A stretch of 64,000 nucleotides of DNA. Source: Vibrio diabolicus. GTDB lineage: Bacteria > Pseudomonadota > Gammaproteobacteria > Enterobacterales > Vibrionaceae. The stretch is taken from contig CCKK01000002.1 in assembly GCA_001048675.1 (NCBI GenBank), positions 186,001-250,000 on the forward strand, given 5' to 3'. The notes beneath the pieces were generated by a model, which was not told the origin of the DNA, did not search any database, and saw only the letters and a program-made list of their open reading frames with translations. Made by a program: the position numbers and the translations under genes. This document shows, piece by piece, positions 1 to 8,281 of the stretch. Positions within the stretch are counted from its first letter, which is position 1; each line of letters begins with the position of its first letter.

Positions 1-70
1 AAGTATCACCAGCAACCGCTGAACCAGCAGCAGTCAGAGTTAGTAGTGCAATTAATGTCTTTTTCATCAT
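1..70 (-). CDS. N-terminus of an exported protein (cut by window edge)
   Basis: The reverse strand starts with two consecutive ATG codons and encodes MMKKTLIALLTLTAAGSAVA followed by GDT before the window ends. This is a textbook Sec signal peptide: two lysines, a hydrophobic core and an AVA cleavage site. The mature protein therefore starts near Gly and sits in the periplasm or outer membrane. Only about 23 codons are visible, so the family cannot be named. It lies downstream of the NlpE-like lipoprotein gene on the same strand, but a strong terminator separates them, so it is probably transcribed on its own. Confidence 0.6.
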   Translation of the reverse strand, partial: MMKKTLIALLTLTAAGSAVAGDT

Positions 71-231
71 TTTTCCGAGTTGTTCTGATTTGTTTTGAAC
101 ACTGTACAAAATGAAGTTGTAAGCCTCTATCAGCAAAGCGTATGGAAATGTAATGAACCATCAGGATAAGAAGCGGAATGTAAGATCAGAGAAGGACGAT
201 AAGAAAGACAACCGCCGTCGATGGAAAGAAA

Positions 232-258
232 AAATCCGAGCTGGGGTAGCTCGGATTT
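232..258 (-). terminator. Rho-independent terminator of the NlpE-like gene
   Basis: Perfect 11-bp inverted repeat (AAATCCGAGCT and its complement, 232-242 and 248-258) around a 5-base loop. On the minus strand the stem is followed by TTTTCTTTCC. It sits 29 bases past the stop codon of the lipoprotein gene. Confidence 0.8.
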
Positions 259-286
259 AGATTATTTATCAGGTATCGATACGAAC

Positions 287-811
287 TTATTGTTGTTTCG
301 TTAAGTTGTATAACGGTGCTAGGTCACCTGTTACTTTTTCGCCATTCATGTCTAGCTTCATAAGTACATTTTCACCAACAAAGTATTGGTTTGGCGCATC
401 TTCGTTTGTCAACGTTACGATGCTGCCGTTTGCATCCCAAGTGAATTGGCCTTCAGACTTTGACTGACCGTCTTCTTTGTCTTGGTAGCTTTCTTCAAGT
501 ACGTAAGTGCCATCTTGATTTAGTGTGATGGTCATGTCGATACCTGAACAATCCGCACATGGAAGCGTACCTTTGTATGTGCCGTTCCAGTCAAGGGCAT
601 TTTGTGCGTTATGCTCAGAGTCTACAAATGTTTCTTCAGTGATGACTTGTTCTTCTGCTACTGGCAGCGTGTCAATTGTCTCTGTAGTAACTTCTGCGCT
701 AGTGGTGACTTCAGTTTCCGTTGCCTGAGGTACTTCAACTGCGCTTGTTTCGGCAGGTTTCTCATCTTGACAGCCTGCAAGAATGATTACCGCGCCTGTT
801 AGTGCCAACAT
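287..811 (-). CDS. NlpE-like (copper homeostasis/adhesion family) lipoprotein
   Basis: A 174-residue outer-membrane lipoprotein precursor. The N-terminus is hydrophobic and ends in a lipobox ILAGC (Cys14), followed by a Thr/Glu-rich linker (about 20-65). The rest matches the NlpE N-terminal domain: WNGTYKGTLPCADCSGI near 75-90 carries the CxxC pair typical of NlpE, then a beta-rich lipocalin-like segment ending in YNLTK. The E. coli NlpE C-terminal OB domain is missing, as in many Vibrio homologues. NlpE reports surface contact and lipoprotein-trafficking stress to Cpx in E. coli; that role here is only inferred. The start is odd: the ATG at 811 gives a signal peptide without positive charge and lies 18 bases from the GAGGG ribosome site. 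A lost start three codons upstream (Met-Lys-Lys-Thr-Met) would fit better. Confidence 0.8.
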   Translation of the reverse strand: MLALTGAVIILAGCQDEKPAETSAVEVPQATETEVTTSAEVTTETIDTLPVAEEQVITEETFVDSEHNAQNALDWNGTYKGTLPCADCSGIDMTITLNQDGTYVLEESYQDKEDGQSKSEGQFTWDANGSIVTLTNEDAPNQYFVGENVLMKLDMNGEKVTGDLAPLYNLTKQQ

Positions 812-1036
812 TGTTTTTTTCTATTTTATCCCTCTTTAAATCAAGATTTTGTATGAGAGTAATAGTAGACATTTATCAGGTATTTGCGTCATCAAAAAGC
901 AATAGAATGATCTATCTATGTCAATAAAACCGAATATGAGCATGAAATTGTCAGGAAAATCAGAACAATGTAAATGTTGATTGGGATATCAAGCTTGAGT
1001 CTACAAATAAATATCTAGAGGGGGGCAGAGATAGTG

Positions 1037-1066
1037 AAAACAGCCCACATTGCTGTGAGCTGTTTT
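1037..1066 (-). terminator. Terminator of the proWV operon
   Basis: Inverted repeat of 12 bp (1037-1048 with 1055-1066, one G-U wobble) around the loop ATTGCT, with A/T tracts inside the stem ends, 10 bases beyond the proV stop codon. Confidence 0.6.
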
Positions 1067-1076
1067 ATTAAATCAG

Positions 1077-2306
1077 TTAAAAGGCCTTATCGATGTTTGA
1101 ACGTGAGGTGCTTCGTTTTGTGCTGTCTTCATCAGCGAATAAACCAGCAACAGTACGACGCTCTAATTCACCTTTCAAATGACCATGCTCATCGACAACG
1201 GGCAGTGAGTATTCGCACGACATGGTTTCAGTCAATATTTGCTCAATGGCTGAATGGGGAGAGATGATAGGCACTTCTTCATAGATATCATCATCCCAGC
1301 TTGGGGTTTGAGCTAACTTCGTCGCGTCTAGTAACCCTTGTTGCGTTATCACGCCTTGATAGCCTGCATCGGTCACATGATAAGCATAATCACGTTTAAC
1401 TCGTTTCATCTCACTGAGCGCTTCTTCAATGGTTTTAGCGGCAATGCGATATGAAGGTGGCTGCATCACAGTCTCAACCGTCAATGCTCGCGCTCTATTG
1501 ACGTCTTTTACAAAGGCTTCAACGTACTCATCGGCAGGATGCAGCAATATTTCGTCTGGTGAACCTTGTTGGACAAGCTCACCGTCTTTAAGGATCGCAA
1601 TGCGATCGCCAAGGCGCAGTGCTTCATCTAAGTCGTGAGTAATAAAAACAATCGTTTTGTGTAACTGCTGTTGCAGTTCTATTAACTGATCCTGCATTTC
1701 GCTCCGAATCAGTGGGTCCAGCGCTGAAAATGCCTCGTCCATTAATAGTATTTCGGCATTGGTTGCCAACGCTCGCGCGAGGCCTACGCGTTGCTGCTGA
1801 CCACCTGATAGCTGAGCGGGATATTGGTTCTCATAACCCGTTAATCCAACGGTATCCAACCATTCGTTTGCTTTTGATAAGCGCGCTTCTTTACTTATTC
1901 CTTGAATTTCCAAACCGTAAGCGATGTTGTCGATAACAGTGCGATGAGGCAATAAGCCAAAACGTTGAAACACCATCGACATCTTATGACGACGAAACTG
2001 CTCTAACTCCTTGTTAGAAAGCTGCATGACATCTACCCCTTCCACCAAAATCTGTCCCATGGTTGGATCGATTAGGCGATTGAAGTGGCGAATCATGGTG
2101 GACTTTCCTGAACCGGATAAACCCATAATGACGAAAATCTCGCCCTTTTTAATTTGGAGGTTGATGTCTTTTAGCCCGACCGTGTGGCCCGTTTCCGCTA
2201 ACACGTGTTCTTTACTATGTCCCAACTTGACGCGCTCAATCACGCTGTCGGGTTTAGGTCCGAAGATTTTATACAGACCGCTGATTTCGATAAGTGGGTT
2301 AGTCAT
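1077..2306 (-). CDS. proV: Glycine betaine/proline-type ABC transporter, ATP-binding subunit
   Basis: A 409-residue ATPase of the ProV/OpuAA family that powers osmoprotectant uptake across the inner membrane. The Walker A motif GLSGSGKST is near residues 62-70, the Q-loop lies in VFQRFGLLPHRTV, the ABC signature is LSGGQQQRVGLARALA (about 165-180), and Walker B is ILLMDEAFSALDPL. The C-terminal 130 residues hold two CBS repeats, which sense ionic strength or nucleotides in OpuA. Length matches the family (about 400). It overlaps the upstream permease gene by 8 bases, so the two are translationally coupled. No ProX binding-protein gene is found on either side inside the window. Confidence 0.92.
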   Translation of the reverse strand: MTNPLIEISGLYKIFGPKPDSVIERVKLGHSKEHVLAETGHTVGLKDINLQIKKGEIFVIMGLSGSGKSTMIRHFNRLIDPTMGQILVEGVDVMQLSNKELEQFRRHKMSMVFQRFGLLPHRTVIDNIAYGLEIQGISKEARLSKANEWLDTVGLTGYENQYPAQLSGGQQQRVGLARALATNAEILLMDEAFSALDPLIRSEMQDQLIELQQQLHKTIVFITHDLDEALRLGDRIAILKDGELVQQGSPDEILLHPADEYVEAFVKDVNRARALTVETVMQPPSYRIAAKTIEEALSEMKRVKRDYAYHVTDAGYQGVITQQGLLDATKLAQTPSWDDDIYEEVPIISPHSAIEQILTETMSCEYSLPVVDEHGHLKGELERRTVAGLFADEDSTKRSTSRSNIDKAF

Positions 2307-3198
2307 GCTTTAAATCTCCCAGATGGGCTTGAGTGCGTTTCGCATACGCTTGTGAAGCGCGGTCGAAAAGAATCGCTAGAGCGACAATGGCTAGACCATT
2401 TAAAAGACCAAGAGTGAAATATTGATTGGTAATCGACTTAAGAACGGGCTGGCCCAAACCTTTTACCCCAATCATCGATGCGATGACGACCATCGACAGT
2501 GCCATCATGATCGTTTGGTTGATTCCCGCCATGATGGTTGGCATTGCGAGCGGAAGTTGGACCCCAAAAAGCCGCTGTTTACTGCTGGCACCAAATGCGG
2601 TTGCGGCTTCCAACACTTCTTTATCCACCAAACGAATACCCAAATTAGTTAAACGAATAACAGGTGGAATCGCGTAGATTACTACTGCGATGAGGCCAGG
2701 AATTTTGCCGATCCCGAGTAACATCACAACTGGGATGAGGTACACAAATGCCGGCATGGTCTGCATGACGTCGAGTAATGGTGTCACAACTGACTGAATA
2801 CGATTAGAGCGCGCCATGGCGATGCCGATAGGGATCCCGAGTGTGATTGCCAGCATGGTACACACCGTGATAATACTGAGCGTGCGCATTGTGTCTTCCC
2901 ACATGCCGAAGTAGCCAATCAGGATAAGTGAACCAAAACATGCGATGGCCAGTTTCCAAGAGCGACTAGCGGCATAAACGAGGGCGGTGCAGACGCCTAA
3001 AACAACGACCCAAGGTGTAGAAATAAGCAGTTTTTCAAACCAGACAAGAAATGAAAGGAGCGGATCAAAGAGAGACTCGATAAGTTCACCATATTCACGA
3101 GAGAAATCTCGGTAGGCGCCATCGAGTGTTTTGCGAATCGCTCTGAGATCAGAGCGATCCATTTCTGGGAATTTGCTGAGCCAATTCGAGTCAGACAT
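2299..3198 (-). CDS. proW: Glycine betaine/proline-type ABC transporter, permease subunit
   Basis: A 299-residue inner-membrane permease of the ProW/OpuAB family. A cytosolic N-terminal stretch is followed by about seven hydrophobic helices. The ABC permease EAA loop is visible as LEAATAFGASSKQRLFGVQLPLA near 200-220. A ribosome site AAGGA precedes the ATG at 3198. It is the first gene of the proW-proV operon. The upstream 500 bases hold no binding-protein gene, unlike the usual X-W-V or V-W-X order, so the importer must borrow a binding protein from elsewhere or its proX lies at a distance. Osmotic induction is likely from the family but no operator was recognised. Confidence 0.9.
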   Translation of the reverse strand: MSDSNWLSKFPEMDRSDLRAIRKTLDGAYRDFSREYGELIESLFDPLLSFLVWFEKLLISTPWVVVLGVCTALVYAASRSWKLAIACFGSLILIGYFGMWEDTMRTLSIITVCTMLAITLGIPIGIAMARSNRIQSVVTPLLDVMQTMPAFVYLIPVVMLLGIGKIPGLIAVVIYAIPPVIRLTNLGIRLVDKEVLEAATAFGASSKQRLFGVQLPLAMPTIMAGINQTIMMALSMVVIASMIGVKGLGQPVLKSITNQYFTLGLLNGLAIVALAILFDRASQAYAKRTQAHLGDLKHD

Positions 3199-3621
3199 AT
3201 TTACTTCCTTTTCTGATATATCTAGGTGCCCTCAAGAGACGTGATTCAGCAAGAATGGCTGGGATCGTAGACCAAGTAATGATTGGTGGTTCGATAGGTC
3301 CTCCATCTATTGTTTTACCCTTTAGGCTCATTTCAATGCAGTCGACCTGCACTTTATAGTTACTTAGGTAGACACCGTTTTAATAAAATAATCATTAGTG
3401 TTCAAATGAATGATTTGATTGGATTATAGTTTTTCTTCTCCAATAAAATGAATACATTAGCGCGTATTTGTATGAAAAGTCTGCGCAAACTAACGTTTTT
3501 ATTATCTAGATAATTAGAATTGATCTTTTTGCTCGCTTGTCACCAAAGTTTGCCAATTCTTAGATGTCTAATTAATCCTGATGTCTTACGTATTTATCGT
3601 GTCGATTTTTGCAAACTTAGT
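3199..3621. other. Intergenic region between divergent proWV and the DUF134 operon
   Basis: About 420 bases without a credible gene. It is AT-rich and must hold the promoters of proWV (leftward) and of the DUF134 operon (rightward). A short reading frame running into the DUF134 gene from 3581 is not supported by a ribosome site. Apart from the repeats listed separately, no known element was recognised. Confidence 0.6.
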
Positions 3622-3659
3622 TTATTGGCATATGCTAAAAATGTTATTGGCATATGCCA
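3622..3659 (+). promoter_or_regulatory. Tandem operator-like repeats upstream of the DUF134 operon
   Basis: The 14-base word TTATTGGCATATGC occurs exactly twice in direct orientation, at 3622-3635 and 3644-3657, so the period is 22 bases, about two helical turns. The second copy is embedded in a perfect 12-bp palindrome TGGCATATGCCA (3648-3659); the first copy has one mismatch. They lie 42-80 bases before the DUF134 start. This looks like a cooperative operator, perhaps for autoregulation by the DUF134 HTH protein, but the binding protein is inferred only from position. Confidence 0.6.
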
Positions 3660-3700
3660 GTTTAAGGCGTAATTTGACCCTGTGTTTTCGAGGGATAATG

Positions 3701-3991
3701 ATGGCAAGACCAAAGATAGAAAGACGAATATGCGGACGTGCTGCACACCATTGTTTCAAACCCAATGGCGTGCCATTTCATCAGTTGGAGCAAGTCGCCA
3801 TATTACCAGAAGAGCTAGAAGCACTGCGTTTGGCCGATTTAGAGGGGCTTAGCCAGCAGCAAGCTGCTGATCAGATGGGCGTCTCTAGACAAACTTTTGG
3901 TAACACAGTAAAAAGTGCAAGATTGAAAGTCGCAAAAAGTTTAGTTGAAGGTCATGCATTAGTTTTTCCGGATGAGGAGTCAAACTTATGA
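3701..3991 (+). CDS. DUF134 (UPF0251) helix-turn-helix protein
   Basis: A 96-residue predicted DNA-binding protein. The start at 3701 follows GAGGG with 6-base spacing; ATG 3698 is an alternative. The family hallmark is visible: basic N-terminus with Cys11 and Cys18 (RRICGR, HHCFKP), the segment ELEALRLADLEGLSQQQAAD and a sigma-70-region-4-like helix-turn-helix MGVSRQTFGNTVKSARLKVA near 60-80. DUF134 proteins in anaerobes are found beside NifX/NifB-type iron cluster genes, as here. The stop codon overlaps the next gene's start (TTATGA). It is likely the regulator of its own operon, with the cysteines as possible metal or redox sensors; this last point is inference. Confidence 0.85.
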   Translation: MARPKIERRICGRAAHHCFKPNGVPFHQLEQVAILPEELEALRLADLEGLSQQQAADQMGVSRQTFGNTVKSARLKVAKSLVEGHALVFPDEESNL

Positions 3992-4503
3992 TTTATGCTA
4001 TTCCTAATGATGGTGAGCGGGTGGCAAACCACTTTGTTAAAGCACCATATATTGCTATTTATTCTGATACTGACGGTATGCTAAAAAACTTAGCGAACAT
4101 TGCTTCGATGCCACAAGCAGGTTGCAATGCGAAGTCTCAGTTAATTCAGTCTCTGCAAGAGTACAATGTGGATGCTGTACTTGTACGAAATATCGGTGAA
4201 CGCGCACTAGCCAAATTACTTCGTAGTGGCACGCAAGTATTCAGGCTTTCTACCCGTAGCTCACTGGAAGATGTACTTGCGGTTCCAAGAGAGCCTCTCA
4301 TTGAGCCGTCTCAAGGTCGTCCCTCAAACAATCATAAGAAAAATGCTCACAAGCCAAAAGGCGGTTGCGGTTCCTGTGGTTGTGGTGGCAAAAAATCCAA
4401 ACCCTCCTTGCTGGCAAGACCGAAAGCACCAGCAGGGCTACTTAAAGTGACATCTCGCCCTGCTATACTTAGGCTAAAGACGATGGCTAATAAGGCAGGT
4501 TAA
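3988..4503 (+). CDS. NifX/NifB-family iron-molybdenum cluster-binding-like protein
   Basis: A 171-residue protein. Residues 1-100 match the dinitrogenase iron-molybdenum cofactor biosynthesis domain (MIYAIPNDGERVANHF, then AGCNAK with Cys46, and VDAVLVRNIGERALAKLL), an RNase H-like fold that in NifX, NafY and the C-terminus of NifB carries metal clusters. After a polar linker comes a Gly/Cys cluster GGCGSCGCGGKK (Cys127, 130, 132), followed by a basic tail. No nitrogenase genes are present, so a role in handling an iron or Fe-S species is more likely than FeMo-co synthesis. It is translationally coupled to the DUF134 gene and lies one base before the NqrM-like gene. Confidence 0.8.
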   Translation: MIYAIPNDGERVANHFVKAPYIAIYSDTDGMLKNLANIASMPQAGCNAKSQLIQSLQEYNVDAVLVRNIGERALAKLLRSGTQVFRLSTRSSLEDVLAVPREPLIEPSQGRPSNNHKKNAHKPKGGCGSCGCGGKKSKPSLLARPKAPAGLLKVTSRPAILRLKTMANKAG

Positions 4504-4504
4504 T

Positions 4505-4714
4505 ATGGTTTGGTTATTTACCTTTCTTGGTTTTCTCGCAATCATTTTGTTGATGTCGCTTGGCGTCATTTTCCACAACAAGCGTATTCAAGGGAGTTGT
4601 GGCGGATTGAATAATGTCGGTGTTGATAAGGTGTGCAATTGTGAAACCTCTTGTGCCGAGCCTGAAAGACGTTTGTATCAAATATCCGAACCTAATTCGT
4701 CATCTGAGCGCTAA
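4505..4714 (+). CDS. NqrM-like (DUF539) single-span membrane protein
   Basis: A 69-residue protein with one N-terminal transmembrane helix (about 3-23) and four cysteines at 32, 44, 46 and 50 in the pattern GSCGGLNNVGVDKVCNCETSC. This matches NqrM, the small protein needed for maturation of the Na+-translocating NADH:quinone reductase, probably for delivering iron to the Cys4 site of NqrD/NqrE. The usual nqrM lies behind the nqr-apbE genes; here the copy sits in an operon with DUF134 and NifX-like genes, so it is most likely a paralogue serving a related iron-delivery task. Its last 23 bases overlap the convergent phosphotransferase gene. Confidence 0.8.
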   Translation: MVWLFTFLGFLAIILLMSLGVIFHNKRIQGSCGGLNNVGVDKVCNCETSCAEPERRLYQISEPNSSSER

Positions 4715-5486
4715 GATCTTTTGCCCATTTCGGTAAGGTTTGTTTAAACCAGTCAATGTATTTACTGGTCTGAGGGTTCTGTCTCGAGACCAGTATATTC
4801 ACCACTTCTACCACCATCCACGTTTTAGCTATTGCAATCGTTCTTGCTAAATTACTCGCATCGCCTTGCTTTGCCGTCTTGGTATAGGTATGCGCCACAC
4901 CAAGATAATCTTCGAATGTGCCCATGCCTTTGACTAGTGGTGCTAAATCTATCGCGATATGCCCTGTCGAAAAACGTTCCCAGTCGAACAGCACCAAATC
5001 GCCATTATCTCGTCGCCCCCAGTTCCCGGCATTGGTGTCTCCAGAGATCAAATTTTTGGCGTTGAAAAGCGGGCCGGATTGCTCTTGTATCTGAGAAAAG
5101 AACTGCTCTGTTTTTGCGTCTAGTTTGAGCGTGCTTAAAGCTTGGGAAGTGGCTGGTTGTGCCCACTGATGAGGATGATAAACACCATTTGATGTCGGAG
5201 ATAGTCTATGTATTTTAGCTAGTTGTTCTATCACGCGCGGCTCTTCAAGCAGGAATTCTTGATTGACAGAGTGCGGGATATACTCGATTCGTAACGTATT
5301 TTGTTGGTGATCGTAATCAATGAGCTCAGGTACAAGAATGCCAAGTTCATTGAATGGTTTAGCCTGGTGTTGATAAAAAGCGACCTCAACCTGTTCTACC
5401 TGTTGCTTTTCAATGAATGAAATGCCGTGTTTTTCTACCAGATAAACTTTGGCACTGCCCATCTGGTTAAGCTCTTGCCTTGACAT
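4692..5486 (-). CDS. Aminoglycoside/choline-kinase-like phosphotransferase
   Basis: A 264-residue cytosolic kinase-fold protein of the APH superfamily. A nucleotide-lobe-like region (1-90) has the hinge-like stretch IEYIPHSVNQEF. The catalytic loop reads ISGDTNAGNWG (about 148-158), a variant of the family HGDxxxxN in which the His is Ser, while Asp and Asn are kept. The metal-binding motif is VLFDWER near 167-173. The substrate cannot be told from sequence; small hydroxylated metabolites such as choline, sugars or thiamine are typical. A GACA-rich leader precedes ATG 5486. It converges on the NqrM-like gene with overlap and seems to be a single-gene unit. Confidence 0.8.
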   Translation of the reverse strand: MSRQELNQMGSAKVYLVEKHGISFIEKQQVEQVEVAFYQHQAKPFNELGILVPELIDYDHQQNTLRIEYIPHSVNQEFLLEEPRVIEQLAKIHRLSPTSNGVYHPHQWAQPATSQALSTLKLDAKTEQFFSQIQEQSGPLFNAKNLISGDTNAGNWGRRDNGDLVLFDWERFSTGHIAIDLAPLVKGMGTFEDYLGVAHTYTKTAKQGDASNLARTIAIAKTWMVVEVVNILVSRQNPQTSKYIDWFKQTLPKWAKDLSAQMTN

Positions 5487-5696
5487 GAGACATCCTGTCT
5501 TTTGATGGTGGAACCTTCACTTACCTTAAACGCGAAAGGTGTGTGCTCCAAGAATACTTAAAGAGAACATTGAAACAAAATAATGCAATGGTTTGAGTAT
5601 AAAATTGTCGCTGGTGTCTAAATTTTACACAGTGGCTTTTACGCATCGTTAACCACGTTCTACGCTTAATATTCGATTTAAACAAGGAGAACCAAT

Positions 5697-5891
5697 ATGG
5701 CTGTAATAAAGCAGGATATTCCAAATCGTGTAACGGTTTATCATGACAATGTCGATCAAGAACAAGAGCTGAAAAATGCGATGCTGCCAGAGAAACCGCG
5801 CTACTTTAACGGTGCTCCGACTTACAAAGCGAACAGCATCGAAGAGTTTGAAAATAAAATCAGTCAGATCGGTTTGTCTCTCGATAAATAA
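5697..5891 (+). CDS. Small conserved hypothetical protein
   Basis: A 64-residue soluble, acidic protein with no signal peptide, membrane helix or cysteine. A strong AAGGAGA ribosome site lies 8 bases before ATG 5697 and a strong terminator follows, so it is a real monocistronic gene. The sequence contains an internal segment KPRYFNGAPTYKANSIEEFE. I do not recognise a characterised family and assign no function. Confidence 0.75.
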   Translation: MAVIKQDIPNRVTVYHDNVDQEQELKNAMLPEKPRYFNGAPTYKANSIEEFENKISQIGLSLDK

Positions 5892-5905
5892 ATTTTAATT
5901 TACCT

Positions 5906-5938
5906 AAAAGCGCCCTCATTTTGAGGGCGCTTTTTTAT
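5906..5938 (+). terminator. Rho-independent terminator of the small protein gene
   Basis: 13-bp perfect inverted repeat (AAAAGCGCCCTCA, 5906-5918 with 5922-5934) followed by a T tract. The A tract on the other side lets it also serve the convergent EF-G-like gene. Confidence 0.9.
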
Positions 5939-5962
5939 TTGATTGATTTGAATCGTAGGGAA

Positions 5963-7988
5963 TTAACCTTGTTGAGCACTGCCTTGGCAGACTTGTTTTT
6001 GCACTGCTGGTGGCGCGGGCTCGTAATGGCTTAAAGTCATACTAAAACTGCCTTCACCACCCGTGATAGCTCGCAATCGACGAGCGTAATCTTGCAACTC
6101 GTTTACTGGCGATTTGGCTTTCAACAACGTGAATTGGCTATCAATCGGTTCGGTGCCTTCTATTAATCCTCGATTACCTGACAAATCCCCAGACACGTCA
6201 CCGACGTTTGTGGTTGGGACGTGTAACTCCATTTGGACAATGGGCTCTAACACAATAGGATCAGCGTTGTTGATCGCATCTAAAAAGGCTTTCTTACCTG
6301 CGATGACAAACGCAATTTCTTTTGAATCGACAGAGTGATATTTACCGTCATAAACGGTGACTTCCACATCCTTGATTGGGTTGCCAGAAATCGCCCCTTC
6401 TTCGAGTACTTGTAAAATACCTTTTTCGACCGCGGGAATAAGCGCGGTTGGAATGGCGCCACCCACCACTTTGTTGATGAACTTAAATCCGGCGCCACGT
6501 TCGAGTGGACGAACCTTCAATTGCACTTCACCAAACTGGCCTGCACCGCCACTTTGTTTTTTGTGTCGATAATGCCCTTCGGCAGGTTTGGTGATGGTTT
6601 CAAAGTATTCGACGCTTGGTTGGCAGGTTTCGACGTCCAGCTTGTACACGTTCGCCATCTTTTCTAATGCGACTTTGAGGTGAAATTCCCCTTGGCCGCT
6701 GATGATGGTTTCGTTGGTGCGAGCGCGATGTTCGATGCGCAGCGAAGGATCTTCGCTGGCGATTTTATTCAGTACATCGCCTAATTTTTGCTCATCTCCA
6801 CGCTTAAGAGGCTTCAAGCACAAAGAATACATGGAGTCAGGAAGGTCCAACGTCTTGAGTTGAACACCATCTTCTTCGTGAGAGTCATGAACGATTGAAT
6901 CGAATTCGAGATCATCCACTTTGGCTAAAACGCAGAAGTCGCCGGCAAGCGCGCGAGGGATCTCGGTTCTATCTTTGCCCTGCAGTTGATATAAGTGCCC
7001 AACTTTAAATGCCTTGTTGCTTTCGCCAATATAAAGCTGGCTGCCCGCATTGATTTCACCCTGATACACACGTAAGTAGGCAAGTTTTCCCATATATGGG
7101 TCGACGCTGACTTTGTACACGTGTGCGACGGTGTGCTCTAAGGTTTCGCAATTTACTTTGATTTTTTTGTCCGTTCTTTTCCAATAGAGGAGGGTTACCT
7201 TCGTTTGGCATGGGCATGATCTCCGCCAAGGTACGAAGCAGAAGCTCGATGCCCGCGCCGGTTTGTGCTGAGACAAAACAGACCGGAATCACATGTCCAG
7301 TTCTCAGTGCTTCTTCAAACGGATCATGCAGTTGCTCTGCGGTGAGTTCGGAGCCTTGTTCCAGATACAGTTCCATCAGTTCTTCATCGACTTCGATAAC
7401 TTGGTCAATCAAGGTCTCATGAGCTTCATCTACCGTCGCAAGTAAGGTTTCTCGTCCCAATTCTGGTTCGAAATAGCAGTCAACTACAGATTCCCCGTCA
7501 GCCGAAGGTAAGTTGATCGGCAAGCAGTGGTCCCCAAAATGCTCAACGATGTTCTCCATCAATCTTTCTAACTGACTACCGTGGTTATCGAGCTTATTGA
7601 TGATGATCATCTGACATTTTTGCTGCTCTTTAGCAAAGGTGAATAAGCGATCGGAAGTTTGATTTAGTGGGGTTTGAGGGTCGATGACAAGGGCGGATGT
7701 TTCAACGGCAGGAAAGACGCTGATCGTACGGCCAAGTAACTCGTTTTGTCCCGGAGTGTCGATGATATTGAGCCGATGTTTATTCCAGCGCAGTGCGACT
7801 GGCGTTGCTTCAATGCTGTGTTGATATTGGATGGATTGAGGGTCGAAGTCGGTAACGGTATCGCCTTTTTCTACGCTGCCTAAATGGTGAGTGGCATCGC
7901 AGGTGAAGAGCAGTTTTTCTATCAGCGTGGTTTTACCGGTCCCGGTTTGGCCGACAAAAGCGATATTGCGTATTTTGTTGATAGGCAT
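5963..7988 (-). pseudogene. EF-G-like translational GTPase, broken by a one-base frameshift
   Basis: The coding information for a roughly 674-residue elongation-factor-G paralogue, split in two frames. ATG 7988 follows AAGGAGG. The N-terminal part has the GTPase motifs G1 GQTGTGKTT, G3 DTPGQ and G4 NKLD, then domain I up to EGNPPLLEKNGQ. The reading frame then enters a stop, while the adjacent frame continues without loss as KIKVNCETLEHTVAHVYKV and through domains II-V (IEHRARTNETIISGQGEFHL, HKKQSGGAGQFGEV) to 5963. The switch point is a run of seven A on the coding strand (7168-7174); six would restore a full gene. It resembles the second, non-essential EF-G type of proteobacteria rather than FusA. 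Either a true pseudogene or a sequencing error; both halves are otherwise undamaged. Confidence 0.85.
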
Positions 7989-8238
7989 AGAGCCTCCTTG
8001 CAAGATGGCGTGAAAAACCTACGAATTGCTAGGAAGTGGGTTGTTAGAGAAACCCACGCACTGCATTGGAGTAGGGCGGGATTACCGCCTATTCGTCTTC
8101 CATGTCATTTTCCGGATGACTCGATGCATAAGACCACCTTATTGGACTACTGTAATCTTAGCATGCCGTAATAACCATATAATTTATGTGACTTATTTCA
8201 TGATGGGGCTGATTGTTTTTTAATCGAGATCATAAACT

Positions 8239-8270
8239 CAGAGGTTCTGACTTTTGGAGCAAAACCTCTG
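8239..8270 (-). terminator. Possible terminator of the dgcNA unit
   Basis: 8-bp inverted repeat CAGAGGTT/AACCTCTG (8239-8246 and 8263-8270), 12 bases past the dgcA stop. The T tract is weak, so confidence is moderate. Confidence 0.45.
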
Positions 8271-8281
8271 GATTGTTTAGG

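Noticed and set aside
3581..3700. Longer N-terminus for the DUF134 protein
   Set aside because: The added 40 residues have no family match, overlap the operator repeats, and lack a ribosome site, whereas ATG 3701 has GAGGG.
7168..7174. Programmed ribosomal frameshift in the EF-G-like gene
   Set aside because: A +1 shift at a plain A run without stop-codon pausing or stimulatory structure is not a known programmed type; a one-base indel explains it better.
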